From Scolanthus callimorphus (taxonomy: Eukaryota > Cnidaria > Anthozoa > Actiniaria > Edwardsiidae), in assembly GCA_033964015.1 (NCBI GenBank), contig CM066923.1:26734168-26798167 (forward strand): a stretch of 64,000 bases of DNA, given 5' to 3'. The notes below the pieces were generated by a model that was not told the DNA's origin, did not search any database, and saw nothing but the letters and a program-made list of their open reading frames with translations. Shown one piece after another: positions 53,856-63,543 of this stretch (positions within the stretch are counted from its first letter, which is position 1; each line of letters opens with the position of its first letter). The translations under genes and the position numbers were made by a program.

Positions 53856-55696
53856 ACACACTTTCCCTGACACACATGCACACATTCCCGCTAAAAAGAA
53901 AAAAAGAAAAGACCCTCAGTTTGCCACTCAGTAACACGGATTTATGTGCAAATTTTCGAAATAACCATCTACAGGCAAAGTGTAATACTTGATTAAGCGA
54001 ACTCTACCGAAAATACTACACTAGGCAAACTACACTACACTAATACAAACTCTAAATCAGCCAATGACAATGGATGATTCCTCTAGTGTATGCCAGCATG
54101 GTGGGCTAAGTCGATGGCAACATGGAAATAGAGGTATTTTAATAACAGACGTGGAACAACGGATTCCACACTCAATTAATCTGGTCCCAGAGATATTTCC
54201 TTGTTCGCAAGTCAAGGCCAAGTTTTGAGGGTCGTGATTCATTGCTGCTGTGTTGGTGATGATTTGTATCAACCAATCCGGTCACGTAATCGTTCACGTG
54301 AGGCATCGTGTCTGAGGAGCTCACGTCAAACGCCATTTTATCAGTCTACAAGAAAATACCAATGTTTGTCGAACTAACAATATTTATCGAAGTAAAATAT
54401 TTATCGACGTAAAATATTCATCGAAGTAAAATATTTATCGTAGTAACAATATTTGTTATAGGATCTTCCAGGTAGATATATTCCTGTGAGAAGTTTAAAT
54501 GTGTCTGACCTTTTGACAATCGCTAATAGCATGGAAATCATGAATTAAATTGAATGCTGTACAATATATATCGAAGTAACAATATCTGTCGAAGAAAAAT
54601 ATTTATCGAAGTAACAATATTCTGTTGAATGATCATCGAGGTGGAAGTGATAGTCCTGAGACGGGAAGATCAGGATACTCATGATGAATGGAATGTTGTC
54701 CATCAATTGAGTTTGATATACCAAATATTAACTTTTGTTTGTAAATGGTTATTTCCATAATTTTACACTTAAAGAGGTTGTCTTCTAATAGAGCGGATTT
54801 CAGTTGATGAAACAAACACAAAGTATAAATACACTTAGTTCGAACTTAGCCAATCAGAGCGAGACTTGAACAACCAATCAGAGGACGAAGCAAATGCGAC
54901 TTGCGTCAAGTCGTAACCCGAGTCGCTATGTTTTTGGTTTTCTTTGCATTCTTATTGGCAGCTGGCCTGACCAATAGAAAGTCTACTTTACGTTCGACAT
55001 TCATCTGAACTCCGCTCGACCATAGCATGTAAACAAAACAAGAAGAACATGCGGATATGGCACCTACTTGTGTAGTTTATTTTCTCCTGGCTTGAATGAC
55101 GTATCACGATCTTGTCCGTTTTAGGTCTTCTTGAAGGTGACTGCTCTCCTCTCCTGTATCCGATTTGCGACAATGTCGGCTTTAACCACACCATTCTCTC
55201 CATGGCAACCCAGGTACTATTCTACCGTCACGCTTATGGTAAACCATTTACCAACACGTCGGCAGACAAGGATCCAACACCTAACTCCTTCGTGGCTCGT
55301 CTACAAAAAACGTTGGACGCTCATCCAAAATGTTCCTTCTACTTAAGGCAGCTGTTCTGTGTGGATAATTTCCCGCCGTGTTTTCGTGGTGAAAGCTTCG
55401 CTTTATACACAGTATGCCGATCGGTTTGTCACAAAATAGCCAACTTGTGTCCGGAGCTTCTCAAGTCAAATATGATTCGCTACATCACGGACTGCGAGAT
55501 CAGGACGGCGCCGGGCGATACAGCACATGGTTTGTGTAGACAGACACAATGGCCGCCACCAGCTCGCTGGATGAGGTGGTTCAAAGGTACAGTTAAGGGA
55601 CCGGTCATCATTTATCGGGGGGTTCGGAGGATTTTAGGAAATACATTGTCAAGAGGAAGTGATCCCCTCCCCTCTGAAAGCAATATGATAAACGTA

Positions 55697-55731
<35 letters not shown>

Positions 55732-58451
55732 TTCGTCTGTCTGTCTAAACATGAACCCCCCAGCGATGTTAAACGTTTGAAACGTGTGATTGGTGGAGGC
55801 GCTTGCTTTGATTGCGTTCTAGCTTGTTCTTATCGCTGTTGGTGGTGGAAGGGATATGATGTTGTTGATGGTTGTTGGTAATGTGTGAGTGGTGAGGTGT
55901 TCCTTTTGATTGTGTTATTATTGCTGTTGGTGGTGGAAGGGATGTGATGTTGTTGGTGGTTGTTGGTAATGTGTGAGTTGCTCCTTTTGATGGTGTTATT
56001 ATCGCTGTTGGTGGTGGAAGGGATATGATGTTGTTGATGGTTGTTGGTAATGTGTGAGTGGTGAGGTGTTCCTTTGATGGTGTTATTATTGCTGTTGGTG
56101 GTGGAAGGGATGTGATGTTGTTGGTGGTTGTTGGTAATGTGTGAGTGGTTCCTTTTGATGGTGTTATTATTGCTGTTGATGGAGTTGTTCCTTTTGATGG
56201 TGTTATTATCGCTGTTGGTGGTGGAAGGGATGTGATGTTGTTGGTGGTTGTTGGTAATGTGTGAGTGGTTCCTTTTGATGGTGTTATTATTGCTGTTGAT
56301 GGAGTTGTTCCTTTTGATGGTGTTATTATCGCTGTTGGTGGTGGAAGGGATGTGATGTTGTTGTTGGTTGTTGGTAATGTGTGAGTGGTTCCTTTTGATG
56401 GTGTTATTATTGCTGTTGATGGAGTTGTTCCTTTTGATGGTGTTATTATCGCTGTTGGTGGTGGAAGGGATGTGATGTTGGTGGTGGTTGTTGATAATGT
56501 GTGAGTGGTTCCTTTTGATGGTGTTATTATCGCTGTTGGTGGTGGAAGGGATATGATGTTGTTGATGGTTGTTGGTAATGTGTGAGTGGTGAGGTGTTCC
56601 TTTTGATGGTGTTATTATCGCTGTTGGTGGTGGAAGGGATGTGATGTTGGTGGTGGTTGGTGGTAATGTGTGAGTGGTTCCTTTTGATGGTGTTATTATT
56701 GCTGTTGGTGGTGGAAGGGATGTGATGTTGGTGGTGGTTGGTGGTAATGTGTGAGTGGTTCCTTTTGATGGTGTTATTATTGCTGTTGATGGAGGAAGTA
56801 GAATGGTGTTGTTGTGGCGTCGATGGAACACCGCGGCAAAATGCATTTGCCACGCACAAAAGATTCATTTCCTGTGAAATGAAACAGAAGAAATAAAACC
56901 TAAATAACAAAAATATCTCGTGCTGTCTTGGAAATTTGGAAAACGTAAACTCCAGGCCAAAAAGCAGAGCAGCTAGAATATGATAATTTATTATCCAACT
57001 GCAACGAGAGGAGAATAAATACCGCAGGAGTGAGACTGACGATATTGTACACTTCAAACTATTTTCACTAAGTTAATCCATTCTCACTTCAAAACATCGG
57101 AAAATAAATGTCGGATAATAAACAACTTATTAGACATTTTAATGTACAATATCTCTGAACATGCATTTTTCTCGTCTTTGTATGTTGTCTCGCCTGAAGA
57201 CGGGCTCGACAAAATACTCCAGACTCGAAAAAATCCAGCGATATTGTACATCAAAATGTCTAATAAGATATATATCTTTCTCTGAACGTTTTGCACCCGA
57301 AAATTATGGTTTAAAGTCTAAATTTATCGTTCGCTGTTGTTGTGTTATGATTTTTTCAATTGTCTTCATTTCACAGGCCAGTGATTCTTTAGCGCGTGCG
57401 AACTGCATTTAGCCGCGGTGATATTGTTATTGGTGGTTGAGGTAGTATGGTGTTGTTGGTCGTGGTTGAGGTAGTATGGTGTTGTTGGTCGTGGTTGAGG
57501 AAGTATGGTGTTGTTGGTCGTGGTTGAGGTAGTATGGTGTTGTTGGTCGTGGTTGAGGTAGTATGGTTGTGGTGGTCGTGATGGTGGAGTAGTATGGTGT
57601 TGTTGGTCGTGGTTGAGTATGGTGGTGGTGGTCGTGATGGTGGAGTAGTATGGTGTTGTTGTTGGTGGTGGTGGAAGAAGTAATGTTGCTGCTGTTATTA
57701 TTGCTGGTGTTGGAAGTAGTATGGTGTTAACTTTAGTCTGGTATTGATGTTGTTGGTGATGATAGCATCAGTGGTGGCGTTTCGTAGCGTTGTTATTGAT
57801 GCGGTATTGATGTTGTTATTTGCCGCAGCTGTTGATTTGTTACTGCTGCTGCTGGCATTGTTGTGGGAAGAGTGCACTTGGTTATATTGCTGGTGGTGCA
57901 ACTGTTGATGTTGTGTCAGTTGTTGGTGGTGGTAGAGGTAGTATGGTGTTGATGGCGGTGGTGTTTTTGCTAGAGTTCATGATGAATATGTGATGGAAAT
58001 TGTTGGTGATGTTGATGGGTATTGTTTTTTTTTAAAAGTTGAATCTTACATATTTTCCCTCAATCCAGACATACCAACACCTTTGCCAACACAAGTTGTT
58101 TCTCCCACCATTCAGTCTACCCCTGATGTGAACGTCTATGTAGCTGCTGTGGTTGTACCAGTGGTTGTCATGGTGATAGTCATATTTGTCGTATTGGCAT
58201 GGAGACAGCGCAAGCTCCCAACAATATGCCTGCGCGGACATGACAAAGAGGACCTTGTACCGGCTCCCGACCAGGGATACGTGGTCCACTCAGCAATGAC
58301 TCAAACAGAAATACTACCTCCTCTGTCACCACCACCACCGCCACCACCACCACCGCCGCCGCGTCTACCTTTTTCCTTTCTCGTGAGGCATAGTTTCAAT
58401 GTCGAACCTAATTCTAGCCTTCCCTTTGTTCTCCATTGTATAAACGTCTGA
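53268..58451 (+). CDS. 2CRD-6: two-Frizzled-CRD receptor-like protein with proline-rich tail (one apparent frameshift)
   Basis: Exons 53268-53801, 55125-55586, 58069-58451, GT-AG, phases as in the other members once one base is restored. Exon 1 is one base short: after CFEPLD the sequence GATTC lacks a T (about 53771) and the LYHNESTK-type ending goes out of frame. Signal segment SSCLVVLLLLDNVLLISAS; the earlier Mets at 53268-53277 leave a long N-region. CRD-1 (AAGYNTTYPIS, APYC, FLPCRRVCSEYLKRC) and CRD-2 (GLLEGDC, NFPPCF, YTVCRSVC, LCPELL, QTQWPPP) each have ten cysteines. Exon 3: membrane segment VYVAAVVVPVVVMVIVIFVV, RKLPTICLRGHDKEDLV, then about 60 extra residues with GYVVHS and eleven consecutive prolines. 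About 459 residues when repaired. Separated from the main cluster by the astacin gene; the tail extension may be a microsatellite-derived gain. Confidence 0.75.
53818..53860. repeat. poly-C (24) followed by (CA)n, intron 1 of 2CRD-6
   Basis: Starts 16 bp after the exon-1 donor. Such a tract next to a donor is also a place where read quality is often low. Confidence 0.95.
54366..54625. repeat. short AATATTTATCGAAGTAA repeats in two clusters
   Basis: About five units near 54366-54460 and three near 54565-54625, period about 19 bp, in intron 1 of 2CRD-6. Confidence 0.75.
55697..55747. repeat. (TCTG)n microsatellite, intron 2 of 2CRD-6
   Basis: About eleven TCTG units with one interruption, 110 bp after the exon-2 donor. 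Confidence 0.95.
55839..56815 (+). repeat. 1-kb GT-rich minisatellite, intron 2 of 2CRD-6
   Basis: Units of 60 to 120 bp built from GTTGGTGGTGGAAGGGATGT, GATGTTGTTGGTGGTTGTTG and TTCCTTTTGATGGTGTTATT. Strongly strand-biased (few C on the + strand). The long - strand frame of H, N, T and P residues is an artefact. Confidence 0.95.
57424..57700 (+). repeat. 29-bp GT-rich minisatellite, intron 2 of 2CRD-6
   Basis: About eight units of GGTTGAGGTAGTATGGTGTT plus GTTGGTCGT, then variants with GTGGTCGTGATGGTGGAGTA. Confidence 0.9.
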
Positions 58452-58466
58452 GTTCATCACCCATCA

Positions 58467-58560
58467 ACCAGTCAGTACCATCAACTGGTGTCCCACAGGG
58501 CCAATCATCGGTCCTCTTCTATTTCTCCTCAATTTTAAAAAATTGTCGAAATGCAGTATC
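58467..58560 (+). pseudogene. reverse-transcriptase scrap right after 2CRD-6
   Basis: In two frames joined by one shift the DNA reads INQSVPSTGVPQG and GPIIGPLLFLLNF, the conserved (S/T)GVPQGS-xLGPLLF block of LINE reverse transcriptases. It starts about 16 bp after the 2CRD-6 stop. Short, so moderate confidence. Confidence 0.55.
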
Positions 58561-59335
58561 AGGTAAACAAGAAACCCTATTTTAACTGCGATTCCGTTAC
58601 AGCACATGGTCCCTTCAAGAAAAAAAGCGTGTAAGAGCAAGAGCCAGACACCCAGGCGCGACAACCGGAGAGGGCTGTGTTGAAGACGCTGTCAGAACGT
58701 TTTTGCCTGGCAGTGATTACATGATGGATGAGAAAATTTTGTGGTAAATTCAGACGTCTTCTCTTGCAAAGTGAGATACGATCATGAGTGAAGGGAAGGC
58801 TGAAGTTCAGGCTGGCCTAATTCTTGCTGATCTAACAGTTGCTTAGTTGACCTAGAGGTCTTATTGGTGTATTTGCGTTTGAGAATGATACTTCCTGCTT
58901 TGTCATTTTGTCATACACAACACAGTGTCCGTCTCAAAATTCAATGACCGGTCAATTCTTTGTCTTCTAGCTCATTTTGACCAGTGCTTTCAAATGCAAG
59001 CACTTTGTAAAATGTCTTTATCTAGTCCTCTTGTACCTAAATAAACTACTACAAGAGCTTTTACGAATGTAAATATATAAAAAAAATTATATAAGTTAAG
59101 TTAAAATTACATGTAACTTTCTAGAAGGAAATGCAAAAATCAAATTGTATTGCATTGTACTACTGGCATTATTCGGGCAGAAATACTAAGCGAGTTTAGT
59201 CAGTTTTATTTTCACTACTATTATATACTTAAATGCCGCAATCTGCAAACATTCCAAACACTCAAAGCATGTGGAACATGCGCGGGATACGATCGCGCAT
59301 GCGCCCTCCGAAATGCAAGTGCACGGGACCCAAGA
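58561..59335. other. intergenic stretch, nothing recognised
   Basis: AT-rich sequence with an AAATAAACT at about 59037. No coding frame or repeat family identified. Confidence 0.4.
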
Positions 59336-59402
59336 CATTCTCGTACCCAGACCTCGTCTGCTCGCAGGGGAGGCTCTGGTGACATCCATTTGAGGGATCG
59401 GA
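59336..59402. mobile_element. half MITE, CATTCTCG family
   Basis: CATTCTCGTACCCAGACCTC, CTGCTCGCAGGGGAGGCTCT and TGACATCCATTTGAGGG match one end of the copy at 6075; the other half is missing or rearranged just upstream (CATGCGCGGGATAC at about 59278). Confidence 0.6.
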
Positions 59403-59450
59403 CCCTAACTTTGACGTCATCGTATTTTTTTCGACAGCATAATCTTCGTT

Positions 59451-60354
59451 CTCAGCTATGCCTGGGTCTCAGTTGCTTTCAGAATGGCGGCTCAAAAACC
59501 TTAGGGGGTGGTGTATATCAATAACGTTTTATCTTTAATGTATTTCTCTTATTTAGAATTGTTGTTCGGCAAAAAGTAAACAAATTCCGATTTACATTCC
59601 CATGGCAACGTGGAATGTGACCTTTGAACTCAAAAGAAAGGAAATTTTAAAAACTGCATCGCGAGGAAAGGAAAGGCAAAAAATTCCAAGGATATTAAGA
59701 CGTTATGTAATTAATGCTAGGACAAGTATTACTGGTCAAACTAGATATGATGTCCATTTCATTAGGAAACCTATTTTTGGACATTGTGAAATGATCTTCT
59801 AATAACTTCGTAAATAAAAACATTATGCACGATATCTAGTTGGACTGATAAACTTTAAGGTATGGCCTATTTCTTCATCCAGTTTAATTGCAGGTTGGTT
59901 TGCATTTTCCACTCCTCGTAGAGCTTTGAAACGAAAATCTTTGAAACAGAGGTCAAAGGTCTGGCTTTGGTTTCCATGGTAACGGTAACATATCAAATTA
60001 TCAAGGGTATGAGATCTTTAATATTGTAAGAGATTTGGAAGGTTAAGTTGGACGTATTATTTGGTCAATAATGAACACTCGCCTGCTAATAATCCAAGCA
60101 TAATATTTCATTTTTTGCTTAAATAAAGTACAGCAACAGTGGTAAGTGATAATATCATATACTAAAAATTTACATCTTGAAGTCTTGCAAGAACATTATT
60201 TTCAACATCTGTGCAATTATTTACTTTGAGAATATTCCGCAGCTTGGCACTAAAGCAATGTATGCTCGTTACACGTTTCAACTCGCTTATATGTTTCTGC
60301 TAAGAATGAATCGAATGCTAAACAGGGCGTGGTCCCTTTGACCCAGTGCCTGAG
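59451..60354. mobile_element. CTCAG...CTGAG TIR transposon, second copy
   Basis: A 904-bp element. Ends CTCAGCTATGCCTGGGTCTC and (complement) CTCAGGCACTGGGTCAAAGG, flanked by TT on both sides. The interior shares GAATGGCGGCTCAAAAACCT, GGGGGTGGTGTATA and GGAATGTGACCTTTGAAC with the copy at 48829. The 66-codon frame at 59602 is within the element and resembles no transposase I recognise. Confidence 0.7.
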
Positions 60355-60529
60355 TTTTCGAAAATCTACAGTCTGGAGAGCGTTTTTGTGGCAGAAAACG
60401 CCGCATACTGTGTGGACGGAAGGTGCAAACGGAGCAAAAATCAGGATATTTGTCAAGAGCATGCCCGATGAGTAAAGTCTTTTTTGCGTATATCGTATGG
60501 ACGGGCAACTTGTTTTGCACGGCGCACGA

Positions 60530-61480
60530 TGATTGGGGGGTCCCAATCCCGTTTCCCGACCGTTTTTTGGGGCAAAATCCCGTTCCCAGTAGGTTAAATC
60601 CCGTTCCCGGTAGGATAAAATAGTTAAAATCCCGGCGAGGCGAAAACTGCGATGTTGAAATTGAGATTTCTGCTTTTATGGGCACTACCTCTTGGTACTC
60701 AATTTATCGAAACTTTTAAAACGAATTTAATGTCTATAAGCCGTTAGCTGACTCGGGGAATGTTAAGGCAGCTGATTTCGATACAGGTCTTCAAGACTCA
60801 AAGGAAGGTCGATGAACATTGCATTTTTTGTATATAGTCAATAAAGCCTGTAGGTTTTATTCTTCATGCACGCTGCAAATGACGAAATTGTTATTATTGC
60901 GGCCCAAATGACGAATTTCTATGCTTAACGTCGATTCACCGCTTACGGTATAATTTTCCTTATGCGCGCAAGCGCGCAGAAATTTTTAGCGTTCGAAAGA
61001 GGGGAACTAGAAAAATACAAATGGTATAGAAGATACTGGAATAACTACGTAGAAAATTTCTATCGATTTCTAGTGATCCCCCTTTCAGGGCTTCTTTCGA
61101 GAGATCCTCCCCTTCGCTCGCCCAAAAATGAAATGATTTCCCCCCCCCCCCAAATCCTCTGCCCGTATGATATCTCGTCGTGGATCCGCCATTTTAAAAA
61201 TGCCTATGCAAATTCATCAAACCGTTGTCCGAAACCTCGCAGATTGCGAGGGATCAGAAGTAAAATTATATTTTCAGGTTGAAGTCCGTTGAACAGTCTC
61301 AAAATGCGAAAAAGATAAATTAACGACTTTTTATTAGGATATCTACAAGGGGAGATTTGAAGTTCCCGTTGAAGCATCTTAATTCCCATTCCTGGTAGAT
61401 AAACCGTTCTCGGTAACCCAAATCCCGTTTTCCCGGCCTAAAATAAGGCGAATCCCGGCTCCCGTTTTACCCCTTCAGGA
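60530..61480. repeat. decayed dispersed repeat rich in AATCCCGTT motifs
   Basis: CCCAATCCCGTTTCCCGACC and AAATCCCGTTCCCGGTAGG at the left are echoed by CAAATCCCGTTTTCCCGGCC and AATCCCGGCTCCCGTTTTAC at the right. Boundaries and class are uncertain. A C run lies at 61141-61150. Confidence 0.4.
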
Positions 61481-61494
61481 CCCTGACTATAGGA

Positions 61495-61613
61495 TTATTC
61501 AAGGCTTCATGAGGCTAGATTCCGCTAAGAAAATAGCACGAGTCGCGCAGCGACGAGGGCGATATCGCCTTTTTGAGTGCTATTTTCGTGCTATTTTAGA
61601 CTTGAATCCTATA
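61495..61613. mobile_element. small inverted-repeat element with TATAGGATT ends
   Basis: TATAGGATTATTCAAG on the left and CTTGAATCCTATA on the right; AAAATAGCAC arms face each other around a GCGACGAGGGCGATATCGCC core. Non-coding. Confidence 0.6.
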
Positions 61614-61623
61614 ATATCTCGTC

Positions 61624-62629
61624 CTCAGAATGTTTAAGGCAAGGTTGTCGCAAAAATTGGTCGAAAAAACTTAGGGGGTGGTCTATATTCCAAAGTCTTA
61701 ACAATATCATTACAGAACAGACTTCAAGTTGTAGAGGTTCACAAAATTGATATACTTTCGGTAACGTTTCTATGGCAACATATAATGTGGCCTTTGAACT
61801 CTGCATTTCAACGGTTTTTAAAAACTGCCTTTGTGGACAAGGAAAGGCTAAAAATCCTGAAGATTTTGAAACGTCAAGTGATTCAGGTTGTGGCAGGCAT
61901 CATTGATCTAATTGGATTTAGAAAGTAACACCTATGTTGTATTGTGAATGTGCGCATTCTGATTGGTTAAAAAGCGTGTTTGTAAGAGACCTGAGAAACA
62001 CGATTGTCACGCAACGCTGTCGCGCGTGTGTATGTTATTTTCTAAAAGCAATAAAAATACTTTCTGCGTGCTCTCTGGTTTCTTACAAACACTCGGGAAT
62101 GTTGGTCGAACTGATAAAACATGAAAGACACTCGCCTTCGGCTCGTGTCTTTCAAGTTTTGATCAGTTCTCCCAACATCCCCCTCGTGTTTGTAAGAAAG
62201 CAAAGAGCACGCGGAAAGTACTTTTATTGCTTAAATGCTGACTTTCTCAATAGGAACCCTATTTTAGGACAAGTGAAATTTGATATCCTTAAATAACTTT
62301 GTAATTATAAATGCTGTGCACGATTTCCAATTAGCTTAATGAACAAATGAACCCTTAGGTAAGTCCCTTTATTCGCAATAGAGAAATGTTCACTAGCTAT
62401 GCATTTTCCTTGTCTACAGTGGCAGTTTGGGAAAATGTTAAAACTGTGAGTTCAAAGGTCATATTTGACGTTGTCATAGAAACGTTAATGTAAATATGCT
62501 AATTTTGATATTCCCTACAAGCTGAAATATTTACCGTAATGATATCTTCAAACGTATCGAATATAGACCACCCCCTAAGTATTGATATTGTGACCATCCT
62601 AGCGAGTGCCTTGCCTTAAACCTTCTGAG
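61624..62629. mobile_element. CTCAG...CTGAG TIR transposon, third copy
   Basis: A 1006-bp element. Left CTCAGAATGTTTAAGGCAAG, right (complement) CTCAGAAGGTTTAAGGCAAG, flanked by TC on both sides. It contains AACTTAGGGGGTGGTCTATA near both ends in inverted orientation and AATGTGGCCTTTGAACTC blocks. A palindrome is nested inside (62046-62232). Confidence 0.75.
62046..62232. repeat. 187-bp palindrome nested in the third CTCAG element
   Basis: Arms of about 88 bp (AAGCAATAAAAATACTTTCT outward, GTTTCTTACAAACAC in the middle, GAAAGACACTCGC next to the loop) are near-complementary with a loop of only a few bases. The frame at 61934-62296 reads through it and is not a gene. Confidence 0.8.
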
Positions 62630-62923
62630 TCCTCAATTTACACAAAAAAGAGATATCATAGGATACGAAAAGTCGCTTTTTGGGATATTGCGCGAAAACA
62701 AGCATGAAGGCACTCCCATCCCCTTGCAACTATTTTGCAACTTTGCTGATGAACTAACATATTACTAACTAATGAAACACGTAGGATAACTTTTAAAACC
62801 ACATGCAAAACTTCTAATGTTTATACATGATTCAATTTATTTTATGCTTTCCACCTGTTTCAGAGCCGAATATATCAGTATATATTGATACAATTACGAT
62901 TGAAATTTGATTGAAGTTTGATT

Positions 62924-63168
62924 GAAACTTGCATCTCGTTTGGCCACCTCAACTCAAGTGAACACAAGTCTGTGCAAGTCGCAACTTGCGTCGACTTGCG
63001 TGAACTGGCGTTTCGTTTGGTCGCAAGTGTACACAAGTTAAAGATGCAAGTTTCCAATTTTCTTCGTTTTCCATATTAACGAAATATTCTGACCAAAATA
63101 AGTCAATGCAAGCGAGCACAAGCCTGTGCAAGATGCATATTAAGGTGGCCAAACGAGATGCAAGTTTC
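62924..63168. mobile_element. MITE with 26-bp perfect inverted repeats
   Basis: GAAACTTGCATCTCGTTTGG plus CCACCT at 62924-62949 is exactly complementary to 63143-63168. The interior (TTCGTTTTCCATATTAACGA and others) has an inverted relative at about 63700-63860. Confidence 0.75.
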
Positions 63169-63197
63169 GATGCAAGTTGAGTGTCTTGGTCCCTGGG

Positions 63198-63543
63198 GGG
63201 AGACTCCCATAAAAATAGACGGGGGTGCTCTTCGGGAAAATTGATTTTAGCCCTAAGGGATAGCAAATTGGGTGTGGTCAAAAATACATTTTACCCCTAA
63301 AAGATAGCAAATTGGATGCGTAAAATCCTAATGTTATTGCGGTCCTTAAAGAAATTACCATTGAGTTAAAAAATTTATTCTGTTTTCGCCGAATTTCTAG
63401 GTCACCTTTAGCGTGAGATCCCCTAAGTGAGATAGCAAACTCTTTGGACACTGGACACCCTAAGAGATAGCAGTTGGGTGAATTTTAAACCCTAAGGGAT
63501 AGGACGAGCACCTCCGTCTTTGTTTATGGGGAAAAACCATAAA
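63198..63543. mobile_element. inverted-repeat element with CCCATAAAAATAGACGGGGG ends
   Basis: Left CTCCCATAAAAATAGACGGG and right (complement CCCCATAAACAAAGACGGAG) both run into GGTGCTC. Inside, CCCTAAGGGATAGCAAATTG-like units repeat. Non-coding; lies between the two relatives of the 62924 element. Confidence 0.6.

Noticed and set aside
55830..57057. Long - strand frame rich in H, N and T
   Set aside because: Complement of the GT-rich intron arrays of 2CRD-6; not a gene.
59602..59802. 66-codon + strand frame as a transposase
   Set aside because: Inside a TIR element but with no catalytic motif and no matching frame in the sister copies.
61934..62296. 120-codon + strand frame
   Set aside because: Runs through a palindrome within a non-autonomous transposon.
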